Under the pieces are notes generated by a model. It worked only from the letters and a program-made list of their open reading frames with translations. It did no database searches and was not told the origin of the DNA. From NCBI RefSeq assembly GCF_024400215.1, contig NZ_CP053748.1:930001-994000 (forward strand): a DNA stretch of 64,000 bases. Reading direction: 5' to 3'. Position numbers and translations under genes: made by a program. Origin of the DNA: Massilia sp. erpn. Lineage in GTDB: Bacteria; Pseudomonadota; Gammaproteobacteria; Burkholderiales; Burkholderiaceae_D. This document shows, piece after piece, positions 12,239 through 20,503 of the stretch. Within the stretch, counting starts at the first letter, position 1, and the number at the start of each line of letters is the position of its first letter.

Positions 12239-13865
12239 GGAACAGATCCAGTTTAGGGTTATACACTGCCGTGCTGACGTTCAGCATGCCCAGCGTGGAA
12301 TGGAAGACGTTATCGTGCGAGAACTCCTGGCGGCCGCGCGCGGCCAGGCAGGCGCCGTCGATATGGAAACGGGTGCGGAAACTGTCCGACAGCCAGAGCA
12401 TCATCGGCACGTGGCGCTGCTCGATGGGCGAGATGATGTAAGGCGCGCCATGCAGATACATATTCTTTTCGCCCAGCGACTCGCCGTGGTCGGAGAAGTA
12501 CAGCAGCGAGGTATCGACCCCGCTATCGGCACTGGCGGCCTTCAGCACTTCGATCGCCTTGTTCAGCACATGGTCGGTATACAGGATGGTGTTGTCGTAA
12601 GCCGCCATGATGGCTTCGCGCGAACACTGCTCCAGCTCATTGGTCTGGCAGATGGGCGTGAATTTGGCGAACTCCTTGGGATAGCGCTTCCAGTAAGCCG
12701 GGCCATGGCTACCCTTCTGGTGCAGGACGATGACCAAGTCTTTCTTCGCATCGCGGATGATCTGGGGCAGATTTTGCAGCAGGCGCTCGTCGTAGCACTC
12801 TTCGTCGTTGCAGAGCGGGTCTCCGGCCACCGGCTGGGACAGGTCTTCATAACGCACGCGGTCGCAGACACCCTTGCAGCCGGAGTTATTGTCGCGCCAT
12901 AGCACATCAAAGCCGGCGTGTTTCAGCACATCGAGCAGACCTTCCTGGTTCCGAGCCTTGTCGGCTGAATAATCCTCACGCCCAAAGGCGGAGAAGACGC
13001 AGGGAACCGAGATGGCCGTAGCCGTGCCGCAGGAGCTGACGTCCTGGAAATTCACCAGGCCAGTCTGGCGCGCCAGCTGCGGGTTGGTTTCACGCGCATA
13101 GCCATTCAGCGAGAAGTTCATGGCGCGCGCGGTTTCGCCGACGACGATCACCGTTACCGTGCGCCGGGCATTGGTGCCGGCCGCGCTCCACAATACGCCC
13201 TTCTTCGCATCCCGGCCCAGAGGCGCGACCACCGTCGGTACGGCCAGCTTGCGCTTAAGATAACCATGGGTGGCCTGGAACATATTGGTAGGCGTGAGCA
13301 GGAAGCGCAGTTCGCGGTGTTCGCGCACGGCGGGCGCCAGCGTCTTGAACAGCAAGAGCAGCAGGGCACCGGCAGCCAGCAGGGACAGGCAGAAAATGCC
13401 GCACTTGATCAATAAGCCTTTGCCGATCGAGGCAAAGCGCAAGTCAGTGCGCCATACCAGCAGCGAAGGCAGGATGCCCAGCAGCGAGATAGTCAACAAC
13501 ATCTTCCAGCTGAACAGTTCACCGGCTTCGCGGACATCGGTTTCGACCACGTTCTGCACCATGGAGGCATCGATGCCGATGCCGTATTGGCTCATGAAGT
13601 AACTGAGGGCCGAAGTGGCGAGAAAGAGAAAGATCAGGACTGGCTTGATCAGCGGCCGGAAGCTGACAATGGTCAGGAAGGCATTGAAGATACAGACCAG
13701 CACCAGGAAGGAACCGGCATAGACAGGCAGGTTACTGAGCTTGATGCCGCCGGTCGCCTGTACAAAGGCGCGCCAGAAGTTAACGTTATACGCAAGAACA
13801 AGAAATGCCGAAGCCAAAAGAGTAAACAATGGCGCATTGATGCGCGGCTGGGCTTTCAGGTTCAC
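12216..13865 (-). CDS. eptA: lipid A phosphoethanolamine transferase (EptA/MCR family)
   Basis: 549 residues from a GTG start. Five N-terminal membrane segments (to about 175) are followed by a periplasmic alkaline-phosphatase-type catalytic domain. Residues matching the family's zinc site and nucleophile are visible: Glu244 in VVGETARA, Thr281 in SSCGTATA, and Asp459/His460 in FSDHGE. Paired cysteines are also present. The enzyme transfers phosphoethanolamine from phosphatidylethanolamine to lipid A phosphates, which lowers polymyxin binding. It follows a two-component system on the same strand, and a PmrA-like direct repeat lies 69 bp upstream of its start, so induction by that system is likely. 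It overlaps the PAP2 gene downstream. Chromosomal context suggests an intrinsic gene rather than an acquired one. Confidence 0.93.
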   Translation of the reverse strand: MNLKAQPRINAPLFTLLASAFLVLAYNVNFWRAFVQATGGIKLSNLPVYAGSFLVLVCIFNAFLTIVSFRPLIKPVLIFLFLATSALSYFMSQYGIGIDASMVQNVVETDVREAGELFSWKMLLTISLLGILPSLLVWRTDLRFASIGKGLLIKCGIFCLSLLAAGALLLLLFKTLAPAVREHRELRFLLTPTNMFQATHGYLKRKLAVPTVVAPLGRDAKKGVLWSAAGTNARRTVTVIVVGETARAMNFSLNGYARETNPQLARQTGLVNFQDVSSCGTATAISVPCVFSAFGREDYSADKARNQEGLLDVLKHAGFDVLWRDNNSGCKGVCDRVRYEDLSQPVAGDPLCNDEECYDERLLQNLPQIIRDAKKDLVIVLHQKGSHGPAYWKRYPKEFAKFTPICQTNELEQCSREAIMAAYDNTILYTDHVLNKAIEVLKAASADSGVDTSLLYFSDHGESLGEKNMYLHGAPYIISPIEQRHVPMMLWLSDSFRTRFHIDGACLAARGRQEFSHDNVFHSTLGMLNVSTAVYNPKLDLFHACSSGT

Positions 13866-13933
13866 TACCGGGACTCCGTCTGGACAATCCCGCGATTCTA
13901 ATGAAGGATAGGTAAGTATCCTGTGAAGGGTAG

Positions 13934-13950
13934 ATTAAGATTTCGTTAAG
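13934..13950 (-). promoter_or_regulatory. PmrA-box-like direct repeat upstream of eptA
   Basis: The minus strand reads CTTAAC, 5 bases, CTTAAT. The known PmrA box is two YTTAAK half-sites 5 bp apart; the second half-site matches fully and the first differs at one base. The site overlaps the stop codon of the sensor kinase gene and precedes eptA. This is the expected place for the neighbouring OmpR-family regulator to act. Confidence 0.6.
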
Positions 13951-15179
13951 AGCCTTTTGAAACGCAACTCGAAGCGCGTGCCGCCTTCGGCGCCCTCGCT
14001 CACCTGCAGGTCGGCCCCCAGGTAAGCGCTGATGCGCTGCACCAGCGCCAATCCCAGCCCCGTGCCGGAAGAACCGCGCGCTTCGGCCGGCATCGGTTCG
14101 TTGCGCAGCGCGGCCATGGCGGCGGGCGGCAACCCTGGCCCGGTGTCTTCGACGATGATGGACTGCGTTCCCAGGCTGACGCTGACGGCGCCGCGCTCCG
14201 TGTACTGGCAGGCATTGCGTATCAGATTGCCAATGGCGGCAAGCAGCAGTTCGCGCGGCGCGCGCACGGCGAAATCTTCACCACCAAGATAGTCCAGGGT
14301 CAGTGGGCGTTCGGCCACCAGATGCTGGTAGCGCGCCACCTCGTCCTGCGCCAGTGCGGCGGCCGACAGCGAGGCCCATTCCAGCACCTCGGGCGAACGG
14401 GCGAGACGCAGCAGCACGGAGACCGATTCCGCCGCCTCGCGCGCCGCGCGGTAAATGCGTTCGGCCGGCGCATGCAATTGCGGTTGATCCTGGGTTTGCG
14501 CCATCAGCACCTCGGCCGCGCCGCTGATCACGGTCAGCGGGGTGCGCAGTTCGTGGCTGACATCACCGGTGAAGAAGCGCTCACGGTCGAGGAAACGGGT
14601 CAGCTCGCCGGTGTGGCCGGCGAAGGAGCGCGCCAGCAGGCCCAGTTCGTCCTTGCGTTCCTGCAGCGGCAGATCGGGTTTGCGCTGCTCCACCGCGTCG
14701 GCCAGCTGCATGATCGGCACGATGATGCGGTTGGCGACAAAGGTGCCCAGCACCGCAGAACATCCGAGGAAACCTAGGAAGCCCAGCGCGAACAGGGAAT
14801 ACACCACCAGCTCGATCTTTTCGTATTCGCTGTCGTGGTCCACCACCACGTAGTCGCCGTTTTCGTCCTGCCCCACCAGCAGATGCAGGTCCACGCCGTC
14901 CACGGTTTTTTCCTGCACGCCGGGCGGCAGGTTACGCAGGGAGAGGGGAATATCGGCGCCGTGGTGGAAGCTCATCCCGGCCGGCATTTCCACTGGCAGC
15001 TTGCCGGCATAGCGCGGCGAAGCCCACATGGCGACATCCTCCAGGCGCTCGTCCACCAGCCGGGTTTCGATGCCCTCCACCGCGATGCCGGCGATGATGG
15101 CGAAGAAAGCCGATGAAATCAGCGCGAACAGCAGATAGGCAACGACAATCGGCCGGCGCAGGGAGTTAGACCTCTTCAT
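13935..15179 (-). CDS. sensor histidine kinase (PmrB/QseC-like)
   Basis: 414 residues. Membrane segments at about 10-33 and 124-150 flank a periplasmic sensor region of about 90 residues with acidic patches (DERLED, DHDSEYEKIE) that could bind cations. A HAMP-like linker follows, then the HisKA motif DVSHELRTPL with the phospho-accepting His209, and a HATPase domain with NLIRNACQYT, EDTGPGLP and GTGLGLALV. It overlaps the response regulator gene by 14 bp. By context it senses envelope conditions and controls eptA-pap2; the actual signal cannot be read from sequence. Confidence 0.92.
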   Translation of the reverse strand: MKRSNSLRRPIVVAYLLFALISSAFFAIIAGIAVEGIETRLVDERLEDVAMWASPRYAGKLPVEMPAGMSFHHGADIPLSLRNLPPGVQEKTVDGVDLHLLVGQDENGDYVVVDHDSEYEKIELVVYSLFALGFLGFLGCSAVLGTFVANRIIVPIMQLADAVEQRKPDLPLQERKDELGLLARSFAGHTGELTRFLDRERFFTGDVSHELRTPLTVISGAAEVLMAQTQDQPQLHAPAERIYRAAREAAESVSVLLRLARSPEVLEWASLSAAALAQDEVARYQHLVAERPLTLDYLGGEDFAVRAPRELLLAAIGNLIRNACQYTERGAVSVSLGTQSIIVEDTGPGLPPAAMAALRNEPMPAEARGSSGTGLGLALVQRISAYLGADLQVSEGAEGGTRFELRFKRLLTKS

Positions 15180-15855
15180 GCGAGGCCACCAGTTTGTAGC
15201 CTATGCCGGAGATGGTGCGCAGCATGGCGAAGGCATAGGGCTTGTCCAGCACCTGGCGCACGGCATGGATATGGGTGCGCAATGCGTCGCTGTCGGGGCG
15301 GTTGTCACCCCAGACTTCGTTTTCGATCTGTTCGCGCGTGACCACGCGCGGCGACTGTTTCATCAGGCAGCCCAGGATGGTGTAGCCGGTCTTGGTCAGC
15401 ACCAGCGGACGGCCGGCGCGGCGGGCATCGAAGGTGGCGGTGTCGAAAACCAGTTCGCCCACCGTCATGGTGCTGCTGCGGCCATGGGCGCCGTGGGCGC
15501 GCCGTACCAGGGCTTTCAGGCGCACTTCCAGCTCGATCAGGGAGAAGGGCTTGACCAGATAGTCGTCGGCCCCGCTTTCGAAGCCGGCCACCTTGTCCTG
15601 CAGGGTGTCGCGCGCGGTCAGCATCAGCACCGGTGTATCCATTCCCAGCTCGCCGCGCAGCTTCTGGCACAGCTCCAGGCCATTCAGGCCAGGCAGCATC
15701 ACGTCCAGCACGACAGCGTCGTACTGGTTCTGGGCGGCCAGCGCCAGCCCTCCATAGCCATTCACCGCCGAATCAAGAATATAACCCTTGGGTTCGAGGA
15801 AGCCGTAGAGATTGGCGATAATATCCGGATTGTCTTCAATAATGAGCAGGCGCAT
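15166..15855 (-). CDS. OmpR-family response regulator (PmrA/ColR-like)
   Basis: 229 residues. Receiver domain with acidic pair Glu7/Asp8, phospho-acceptor Asp51 in VVLDVMLPG, switch Thr in MLTARD and Lys in DDYLVKPFS. The C-terminal winged helix (about 125-225) contains KTGYTILGCL and RTHIHAVRQVLDK. It is the first gene of the regulator-kinase-eptA-pap2 run. The ATG is only 3 bp downstream of a 14-bp palindrome, and no clear ribosome site is seen, so a short or leaderless 5' end is possible. Confidence 0.93.
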   Translation of the reverse strand: MRLLIIEDNPDIIANLYGFLEPKGYILDSAVNGYGGLALAAQNQYDAVVLDVMLPGLNGLELCQKLRGELGMDTPVLMLTARDTLQDKVAGFESGADDYLVKPFSLIELEVRLKALVRRAHGAHGRSSTMTVGELVFDTATFDARRAGRPLVLTKTGYTILGCLMKQSPRVVTREQIENEVWGDNRPDSDALRTHIHAVRQVLDKPYAFAMLRTISGIGYKLVASHEEV

Positions 15856-15858
15856 GCT

Positions 15859-15872
15859 GGAATTATAATTCC
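15859..15872. promoter_or_regulatory. palindrome in the regulator/cobT divergent gap
   Basis: GGAATTATAATTCC is a perfect 14-bp palindrome in the 41-bp space between two divergent genes. It contains TATAAT on both strands, so it could be overlapping -10 elements for both directions, or an operator. No good -35 was found for either direction. Confidence 0.4.
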
Positions 15873-15896
15873 GTGATTGCCAATCCGCTGAAACCT

Positions 15897-16931
15897 ATGT
15901 CCATTCCAACTATCGTACCCGTACAGAACGCGGCGCTTGCCCTCCAACTCGGCAAGGCCATCGACAATAAAACCAAGCCGCTCGGCAGCCTTGGGACGCT
16001 GGAAACGCTGGCGCGCCAGCTTGGCCTGATCCAGCAAAGCACCGCGCTTGCCGTGCACGCGCCGGCCATTCTGGTCTTTGCCGGCGACCACGGGGTGGTG
16101 GCGGAAGGGATTTCGGCCTATCCGCAGGATGTGACCTGGCAGATGGTGGAGAACTTCCTGGCCGGCGGCGCCGCCATCAATGTGTTCGCGCGCCAGAACG
16201 GCTGCGCGCTGCAAGTGGTGGATGCGGGCGTCAACCATGACTTTGGCCCGCGCGCGGGACTGGTGGACTGCAAGGTGGCGCATGGCACCCGCAACTTCGC
16301 CCAGGAAGCGGCCATGACGGCCGCCGAATGCGACCGGGCGCTGCAACACGGCATGGCGCTGGCCGCCGAGCTGCCAGGAAATGTGCTGGGATTTGGCGAA
16401 ATGGGCATCGGCAATACCACGGCCGCCGCCGCCCTGATGCACAAGCTGACCGGCATTCCGGTGCGCGATTGCGTGGGCGCCGGCACCGGCTTGTCGGCCG
16501 AAGGCGTCCTGCGCAAGCAGCATGTGATCGAGGCGGCTGCCGCCAAGCATGCCGGCGTCAGCGCGCCGCTGGACGTGCTGGCCACTTTCGGCGGCTTCGA
16601 GATCGCCATGATGGCTGGCGCCATGCTGAAAGCGGCCGAGCGCCGCATGCTGCTGCTGATCGATGGCTTTATCGTCACCAGCGCCCTGCTGGTGGCGGCG
16701 CGCATGCAGCCGGCGATCCTCGATTACTGCGTTTTCGCCCATTGCTCGGACGAGAACGGCCATCAGCAGATGCTGGAGCAGCTGGGCGCCCGCCCCCTGC
16801 TGCACCTGGGCCTGCGCCTGGGCGAAGGCACCGGCGCCGCCCTCGCCCTGCCGCTTCTGCACGCCGCCGTCAATTTCATGAACGAGATGGCGACCTTCGA
16901 ATCGGCCCAGGTCAGCGAGAAGTCCGAATAA
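15897..16931 (+). CDS. cobT: nicotinate-nucleotide--dimethylbenzimidazole phosphoribosyltransferase
   Basis: 344 residues from the ATG at 15897; an in-frame GTG at 15873 would add 8 residues but fits the family less well. CobT makes alpha-ribazole phosphate from nicotinate mononucleotide and dimethylbenzimidazole, the lower-ligand activation step of B12 assembly. Family motifs are visible: KTKPLGSLGTLE near the N-terminus, FAGDHGV, GFGEMGIGNTTAAAA, and LGEGTGAALAL near the C-terminus with the catalytic-type Glu. It starts the cobT-cobS-cobC run, with cobS 3 bases after its stop. This run lies upstream of the riboswitch and has its own promoter, so it is probably not controlled by it. Confidence 0.96.
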   Translation: MSIPTIVPVQNAALALQLGKAIDNKTKPLGSLGTLETLARQLGLIQQSTALAVHAPAILVFAGDHGVVAEGISAYPQDVTWQMVENFLAGGAAINVFARQNGCALQVVDAGVNHDFGPRAGLVDCKVAHGTRNFAQEAAMTAAECDRALQHGMALAAELPGNVLGFGEMGIGNTTAAAALMHKLTGIPVRDCVGAGTGLSAEGVLRKQHVIEAAAAKHAGVSAPLDVLATFGGFEIAMMAGAMLKAAERRMLLLIDGFIVTSALLVAARMQPAILDYCVFAHCSDENGHQQMLEQLGARPLLHLGLRLGEGTGAALALPLLHAAVNFMNEMATFESAQVSEKSE

Positions 16932-16934
16932 GCC

Positions 16935-17720
16935 ATGCAGCAGTTGCGCCTCTTCTTCATCGCCCTGCAATTCTTCACGCGCCTGCCGATTCCACGCTGG
17001 GTAGGTTTTGAGCCGGGCTGGCTGCAGCATTCATCGCGCTATTTCCCGCTGGTGGGACTGGTGGTAGCGGCCATAGGCTGCGCTGCATACGCCCTGGCAG
17101 CCCTGGTGCTGCCCGCGCCGCTGGCAGCCCTGCTCTCAACCGCTGCCACTATATATATCACCGGCGCCTTCCACGAAGACGGTTTCGCCGATGTTTGCGA
17201 CGGTTTCGGCGGCGGATTGACGCGCGAACGGGTGCTGGAGATTATGAAAGATTCGCGTGTCGGAGCGTATGGCGCGATCGGCATCGTCTTGCTGCTGGCG
17301 GTGAAAATCACTGCGCTGGCCTGTATGCCCGCCCTCACCGCACTGGCGGCGCTGCTGGTGGCGCATCCCGTGTCGCGCCTGATGGCGGCGGCGCTGATCT
17401 GGCGCATGGAGTATGCGCGGGCCGAAGGCAAGGCCAAGCCGCTGGCGCAGGAAATGAGCGGCGGCGAATTCGCCATCGCCGCCCTGTGCGCCGCCCTGCC
17501 CCTGCTGCTGGCCGGGACCATGGGCTGGCTGTCCTGGCACACCCTGGCCTGCGGCTTGCTGGCGTCGGCGCTGGCGGCCTTCTGGCTGGCGCGCAAATTC
17601 CAGCGCCGTGTTGGCGGCTATACCGGCGATTGCCTGGGCGCGGTGCAGCAGCTCACGGAGGCCATCTTCTATTTATGCGTGCTGGCCAGCGCCAGCAGCC
17701 TGCATCCGGCATGGAACTGA
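16935..17720 (+). CDS. cobS: adenosylcobinamide-GDP ribazoletransferase (cobalamin synthase)
   Basis: 261 residues, with about six membrane segments. CobS joins adenosylcobinamide-GDP to alpha-ribazole (phosphate) in the inner membrane, giving adenosylcobalamin (phosphate). Typical features are the early FFTRLPIPRW segment and the acidic HEDGFADVCDGFGGG loop that binds metal and substrate, followed by MKDSRVGAYG. It directly follows cobT and overlaps cobC by 10 bp. Confidence 0.95.
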   Translation: MQQLRLFFIALQFFTRLPIPRWVGFEPGWLQHSSRYFPLVGLVVAAIGCAAYALAALVLPAPLAALLSTAATIYITGAFHEDGFADVCDGFGGGLTRERVLEIMKDSRVGAYGAIGIVLLLAVKITALACMPALTALAALLVAHPVSRLMAAALIWRMEYARAEGKAKPLAQEMSGGEFAIAALCAALPLLLAGTMGWLSWHTLACGLLASALAAFWLARKFQRRVGGYTGDCLGAVQQLTEAIFYLCVLASASSLHPAWN

Positions 17721-18292
17721 TCCTGGTGCGCCACCCGCAGCCGCTGGCTGCGCCGGGCGCCTGCTATGGCAGCAGCGATCTGGCGGTGGCGGATGAGGAA
17801 ATGCGGCGCATCCACGCCGCCTTGCGCGCGGAGCTGGCTGCCATGCCCGGATTGGCGCCCTTGCGCATCTATTCCAGTCCGCTGCGGCGCTGCGCCGGTC
17901 TGGCCAGGCTGATGAGCGAGGAGGTCTGCTTCGACGTTCGTCTGGCCGAAATGGACTTCGGTGCATGGGAGCTGCGCCAGTGGGACCAGATCGCGCGCGC
18001 CGAAATTGATGCCTGGACCGCCGACCTGCTGCACTACCGCCCCGGCGGCGGCGAATCTGTGCTGATGATGGCGCAGCGTATCGCGCAGTTCCTGAATGAC
18101 CTGCAGGAGGCCTTGGCTAAGCAGCCGCCCTGCCAGCCGTTGCTCGTCTGCCATGCCGGCAGCATCCGTCTCATCAGCGCCCTCGCCTCCGGCCTGCCCC
18201 TGCAGGACGCTGCGCTGGCCGCCGCCAGCAGTCCGCACAAGATCGCCTATGGCGCTGTTCTGCGGTTGCCCTTGGCATGCAAGTCCGTATAA
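17711..18292 (+). CDS. cobC: alpha-ribazole phosphatase (histidine phosphatase family)
   Basis: 193 residues from the ATG at 17711, inside the end of cobS. The phosphoglycerate-mutase-like fold shows LVRHPQP (catalytic His8), YSSPLRRC, an LAEMDFGAWE loop and VCHAGSIR with the second His. It removes the phosphate left by the CobT/CobS route. The frame extends further upstream in cobS, but only this start gives the family N-terminus. The promoter for the riboswitch transcript lies in its last codons. Broad-specificity histidine phosphatases look alike, so the exact role rests on the neighbours. Confidence 0.88.
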   Translation: MELILVRHPQPLAAPGACYGSSDLAVADEEMRRIHAALRAELAAMPGLAPLRIYSSPLRRCAGLARLMSEEVCFDVRLAEMDFGAWELRQWDQIARAEIDAWTADLLHYRPGGGESVLMMAQRIAQFLNDLQEALAKQPPCQPLLVCHAGSIRLISALASGLPLQDAALAAASSPHKIAYGAVLRLPLACKSV

Positions 18293-18293
18293 T
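18266..18293 (+). promoter_or_regulatory. promoter of the riboswitch/btuB operon
   Basis: TTGCCC (18266-18271) and a perfect TATAAT (18288-18293) are 16 bp apart. The promoter is inside the last codons and stop of cobC and would start transcription near 18300, just before the cobalamin aptamer. Confidence 0.65.
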
Positions 18294-18302
18294 GTCGAGG
18301 TT

Positions 18303-18490
18303 TTGGTGCCCGCGCTTGAGTCCTTGAGCGCAGTTAAACGGGAAACACGGAACCGCCCCGGCGGCCAACGTGTGCTGCCCCCGCAACGGTAAGCAAGTGC
18401 CGCTTCGCGGCAGCCGTCTTCTGCAACCACTGTGCTTCGCATGGGAAGGTGAGACGGCCAAACCTGCCAGCCCGGATACCGGCCAAATCA
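18303..18490 (+). ncRNA. cobalamin riboswitch
   Basis: The 5' leader of btuB holds the ordered aptamer elements: TTGGTGCC, then AGTTAAACGGGAAACACGG, then the B12-box region GTGCTGCCCCCGCAACGGTAA at about 18372-18392 (two parts), then CCAGCCCGGATACCGGCC near 18467-18484. A hairpin follows at 18495-18523. When adenosylcobalamin binds, expression of the downstream uptake and synthesis genes would fall. Boundaries are approximate. Confidence 0.93.
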
Positions 18491-18494
18491 GGTG

Positions 18495-18523
18495 GAGACG
18501 CCGCCGTCCACGGCAGGCGTCTC
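18495..18523 (+). terminator. expression-platform hairpin of the riboswitch
   Basis: GAGACGCC GCCGT and ACGGC A GGCGTCTC form a long stem with a 2-base loop. Only a weak T-rich stretch follows (TGTTC), so it may act by termination or by positioning the aptamer relative to the btuB start 55 bp on. Which mode is used cannot be decided by eye. Confidence 0.5.
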
Positions 18524-18577
18524 TGTTCAACCCGGCCCACGGGGACATAGGCCGGTTGCTCACTTACGAAGATTGTC

Positions 18578-20422
18578 ATGACCTTTCCTGTATCACGGCA
18601 GACGGCGTTTGCGTCGCTCGCATTGGCTATTGCCGCGCCCTCCGCATTCGCACAAAACGCTGCGCACAGCACTGTTCTCATTACCGCCAGCCGCACGCCG
18701 CAGCCAGCCAGCGAGGTGCTGCGCGACGCACTGACCATTGGCGCCGACGAAATCCTCCGCTCCGGTGCAGGTTCCATCAGCGATCTGCTGCAGCGCCAGC
18801 GCGGCATCGAAATCACCCGCAATGGCGGTCCGGGCACCAGCGGCAATGTGTTCATCCGCGGCGCCAACGGCAACCAAAGCCTGGTGCTGGTGGATGGCGT
18901 GCGCATTGGCTCGGCCACCACCGGCACGGCCAGCTGGAACGCGATTCCGCTCAGCGCCATCGACCATATCGAGATTGTGTACGGCCCACTGAGCACCCTG
19001 TACGGCGCGGACGCTATCGGCGGCGTGATCCAGATCTTCACCAAAAAGGGCAAGGGCGATGTGGACGTGACGGCATTCGTTGGCGCGGGCAGCAATGCCA
19101 CGCGCGCCGCCGATGCCGCCATCTCGGGCAGCTCGGGTCCGGTCAGCTACTCGCTGAGCGCCGGCCGCGAACGTTCCGACGGCTTCTCCGCCAGCCTGCC
19201 CGGCGCTTCGGGCTACAACCCGGACGATGACGGCTATGACCGCCGCAGCGCCGCCGGCCAAGTGTCACTGCAACTGGCGGAAGGCCATGAGCTGGGCGCG
19301 AATTTCTTGTACAGCAAAGTGGACGCCCAGTTCGACAACGGCAAATCGGACTACGATGCGCGCAGCAAAACCCGCATCAGCAATACCTCCGCCTATCTGC
19401 GCAACCGCATCCTGCCGAATTGGACCAGCCTGGTGCAAGCATCGGAAAGCAGCGATAAATCGGGCAGCTTCACCGGCGTTGCATCCACCACCAGCCAGAT
19501 CGACACCAAGCAGACCGGCTTCTCCTGGCAGAACGATGTGCAGCTGGGCCGCGACACCCTGCAACTGCTGTACGAATTCCGCAAGGAGGAAGTGACGTCC
19601 ACCTCGGCCGGCATCGCCGAGCGCAAGCGCCATACCCGCTCGCTGGCCGCCACCTATGGCATGCAGCGCGGCGACCATCTGTTCAGCGCCGGCGCGCGCC
19701 ACGACGACAACTCGCAGTTCGGCAACAAGGCCACGGGCTCGCTGGGCTATGGCTACCGCATCTCGCCAGCGCTGCGCGCCAACGCCAGCTTCGGCACCAG
19801 CTTCCGCGCGCCGACCTTCAATGAGCTGTACTACACCGGCTACGGCAATGAGAACAACCAGCCGGAAAAGGGCCGCAACGGCGAGATCGGCCTGCACTAC
19901 GACGACGGCAAGACCCAGCTGGGCGCCGTGTACTACCACAATAAGCTGGACGATCTGCTGGTCAGCACCACGCCCTGCCCCTATCCAGGCTACAAATACG
20001 GCTGCGCCTACAACGTCAACAAGGCCGTGCTGAAAGGCCTGAGCCTGTCGGCCGAGCGCCAGTTCGGCAATCTGAAACTGAGCGCCAACGCCGACTTCCA
20101 GCAGCCGCGCGACGACACCACTGGCAAGCTGCTGCAGCGCCGCGCCAAGCGACACGCCAACCTGAATGCGGAATATGCGCTGGGCGCGCTGCATGCGGGC
20201 GCCGAGCTGCAACTGTCCGGCCGCCGCTTCGAGGACCAGGCCAACCGTGTGGAACTGGGCGGCTACAGCCTGCTCAACCTGCACGCCACCTGGCAGTTCT
20301 CGCGCGACTGGTCGGCCCTGGTGCGCTGGAATAACGTGGCGGACAAGAAGTATGAAGTGGCGCGCTTCTATGGCAGCGCCGGTTCCACCTTCTTCGCCGG
20401 CCTGCGCTACGGCATGAAGTAA
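18578..20422 (+). CDS. btuB: TonB-dependent outer-membrane cobalamin receptor
   Basis: 614 residues: signal peptide ending PSAFA/QN, a TonB-box-like TVLITASR, a plug domain (about 50-160; NVFIRGANGNQSLVLVDGVR, YGPLSTLYGADAIGGVI), then a 22-strand barrel with a typical LRYGMK end. It brings corrinoids across the outer membrane using TonB energy. It is the first gene after the cobalamin riboswitch, which supports B12 as substrate. A hairpin separates it from btuC. Confidence 0.94.
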   Translation: MTFPVSRQTAFASLALAIAAPSAFAQNAAHSTVLITASRTPQPASEVLRDALTIGADEILRSGAGSISDLLQRQRGIEITRNGGPGTSGNVFIRGANGNQSLVLVDGVRIGSATTGTASWNAIPLSAIDHIEIVYGPLSTLYGADAIGGVIQIFTKKGKGDVDVTAFVGAGSNATRAADAAISGSSGPVSYSLSAGRERSDGFSASLPGASGYNPDDDGYDRRSAAGQVSLQLAEGHELGANFLYSKVDAQFDNGKSDYDARSKTRISNTSAYLRNRILPNWTSLVQASESSDKSGSFTGVASTTSQIDTKQTGFSWQNDVQLGRDTLQLLYEFRKEEVTSTSAGIAERKRHTRSLAATYGMQRGDHLFSAGARHDDNSQFGNKATGSLGYGYRISPALRANASFGTSFRAPTFNELYYTGYGNENNQPEKGRNGEIGLHYDDGKTQLGAVYYHNKLDDLLVSTTPCPYPGYKYGCAYNVNKAVLKGLSLSAERQFGNLKLSANADFQQPRDDTTGKLLQRRAKRHANLNAEYALGALHAGAELQLSGRRFEDQANRVELGGYSLLNLHATWQFSRDWSALVRWNNVADKKYEVARFYGSAGSTFFAGLRYGMK

Positions 20423-20432
20423 ATGGTGTAAC

Positions 20433-20461
20433 CTGCCGGGCGTAGCGCATGCGCCCGGCAG
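20433..20461 (+). terminator. hairpin between btuB and btuC
   Basis: CTGCCGGGCG and CGCCCGGCAG form a perfect 10-bp stem with a 9-base loop. No T run follows. It may be a processing or partial-attenuation structure that makes btuB mRNA more abundant than the downstream genes. Confidence 0.45.
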
Positions 20462-20503
20462 CGCAGTATCCCAACGCAGTACCCCGAATCCTGAAGGCAG
20501 TAC

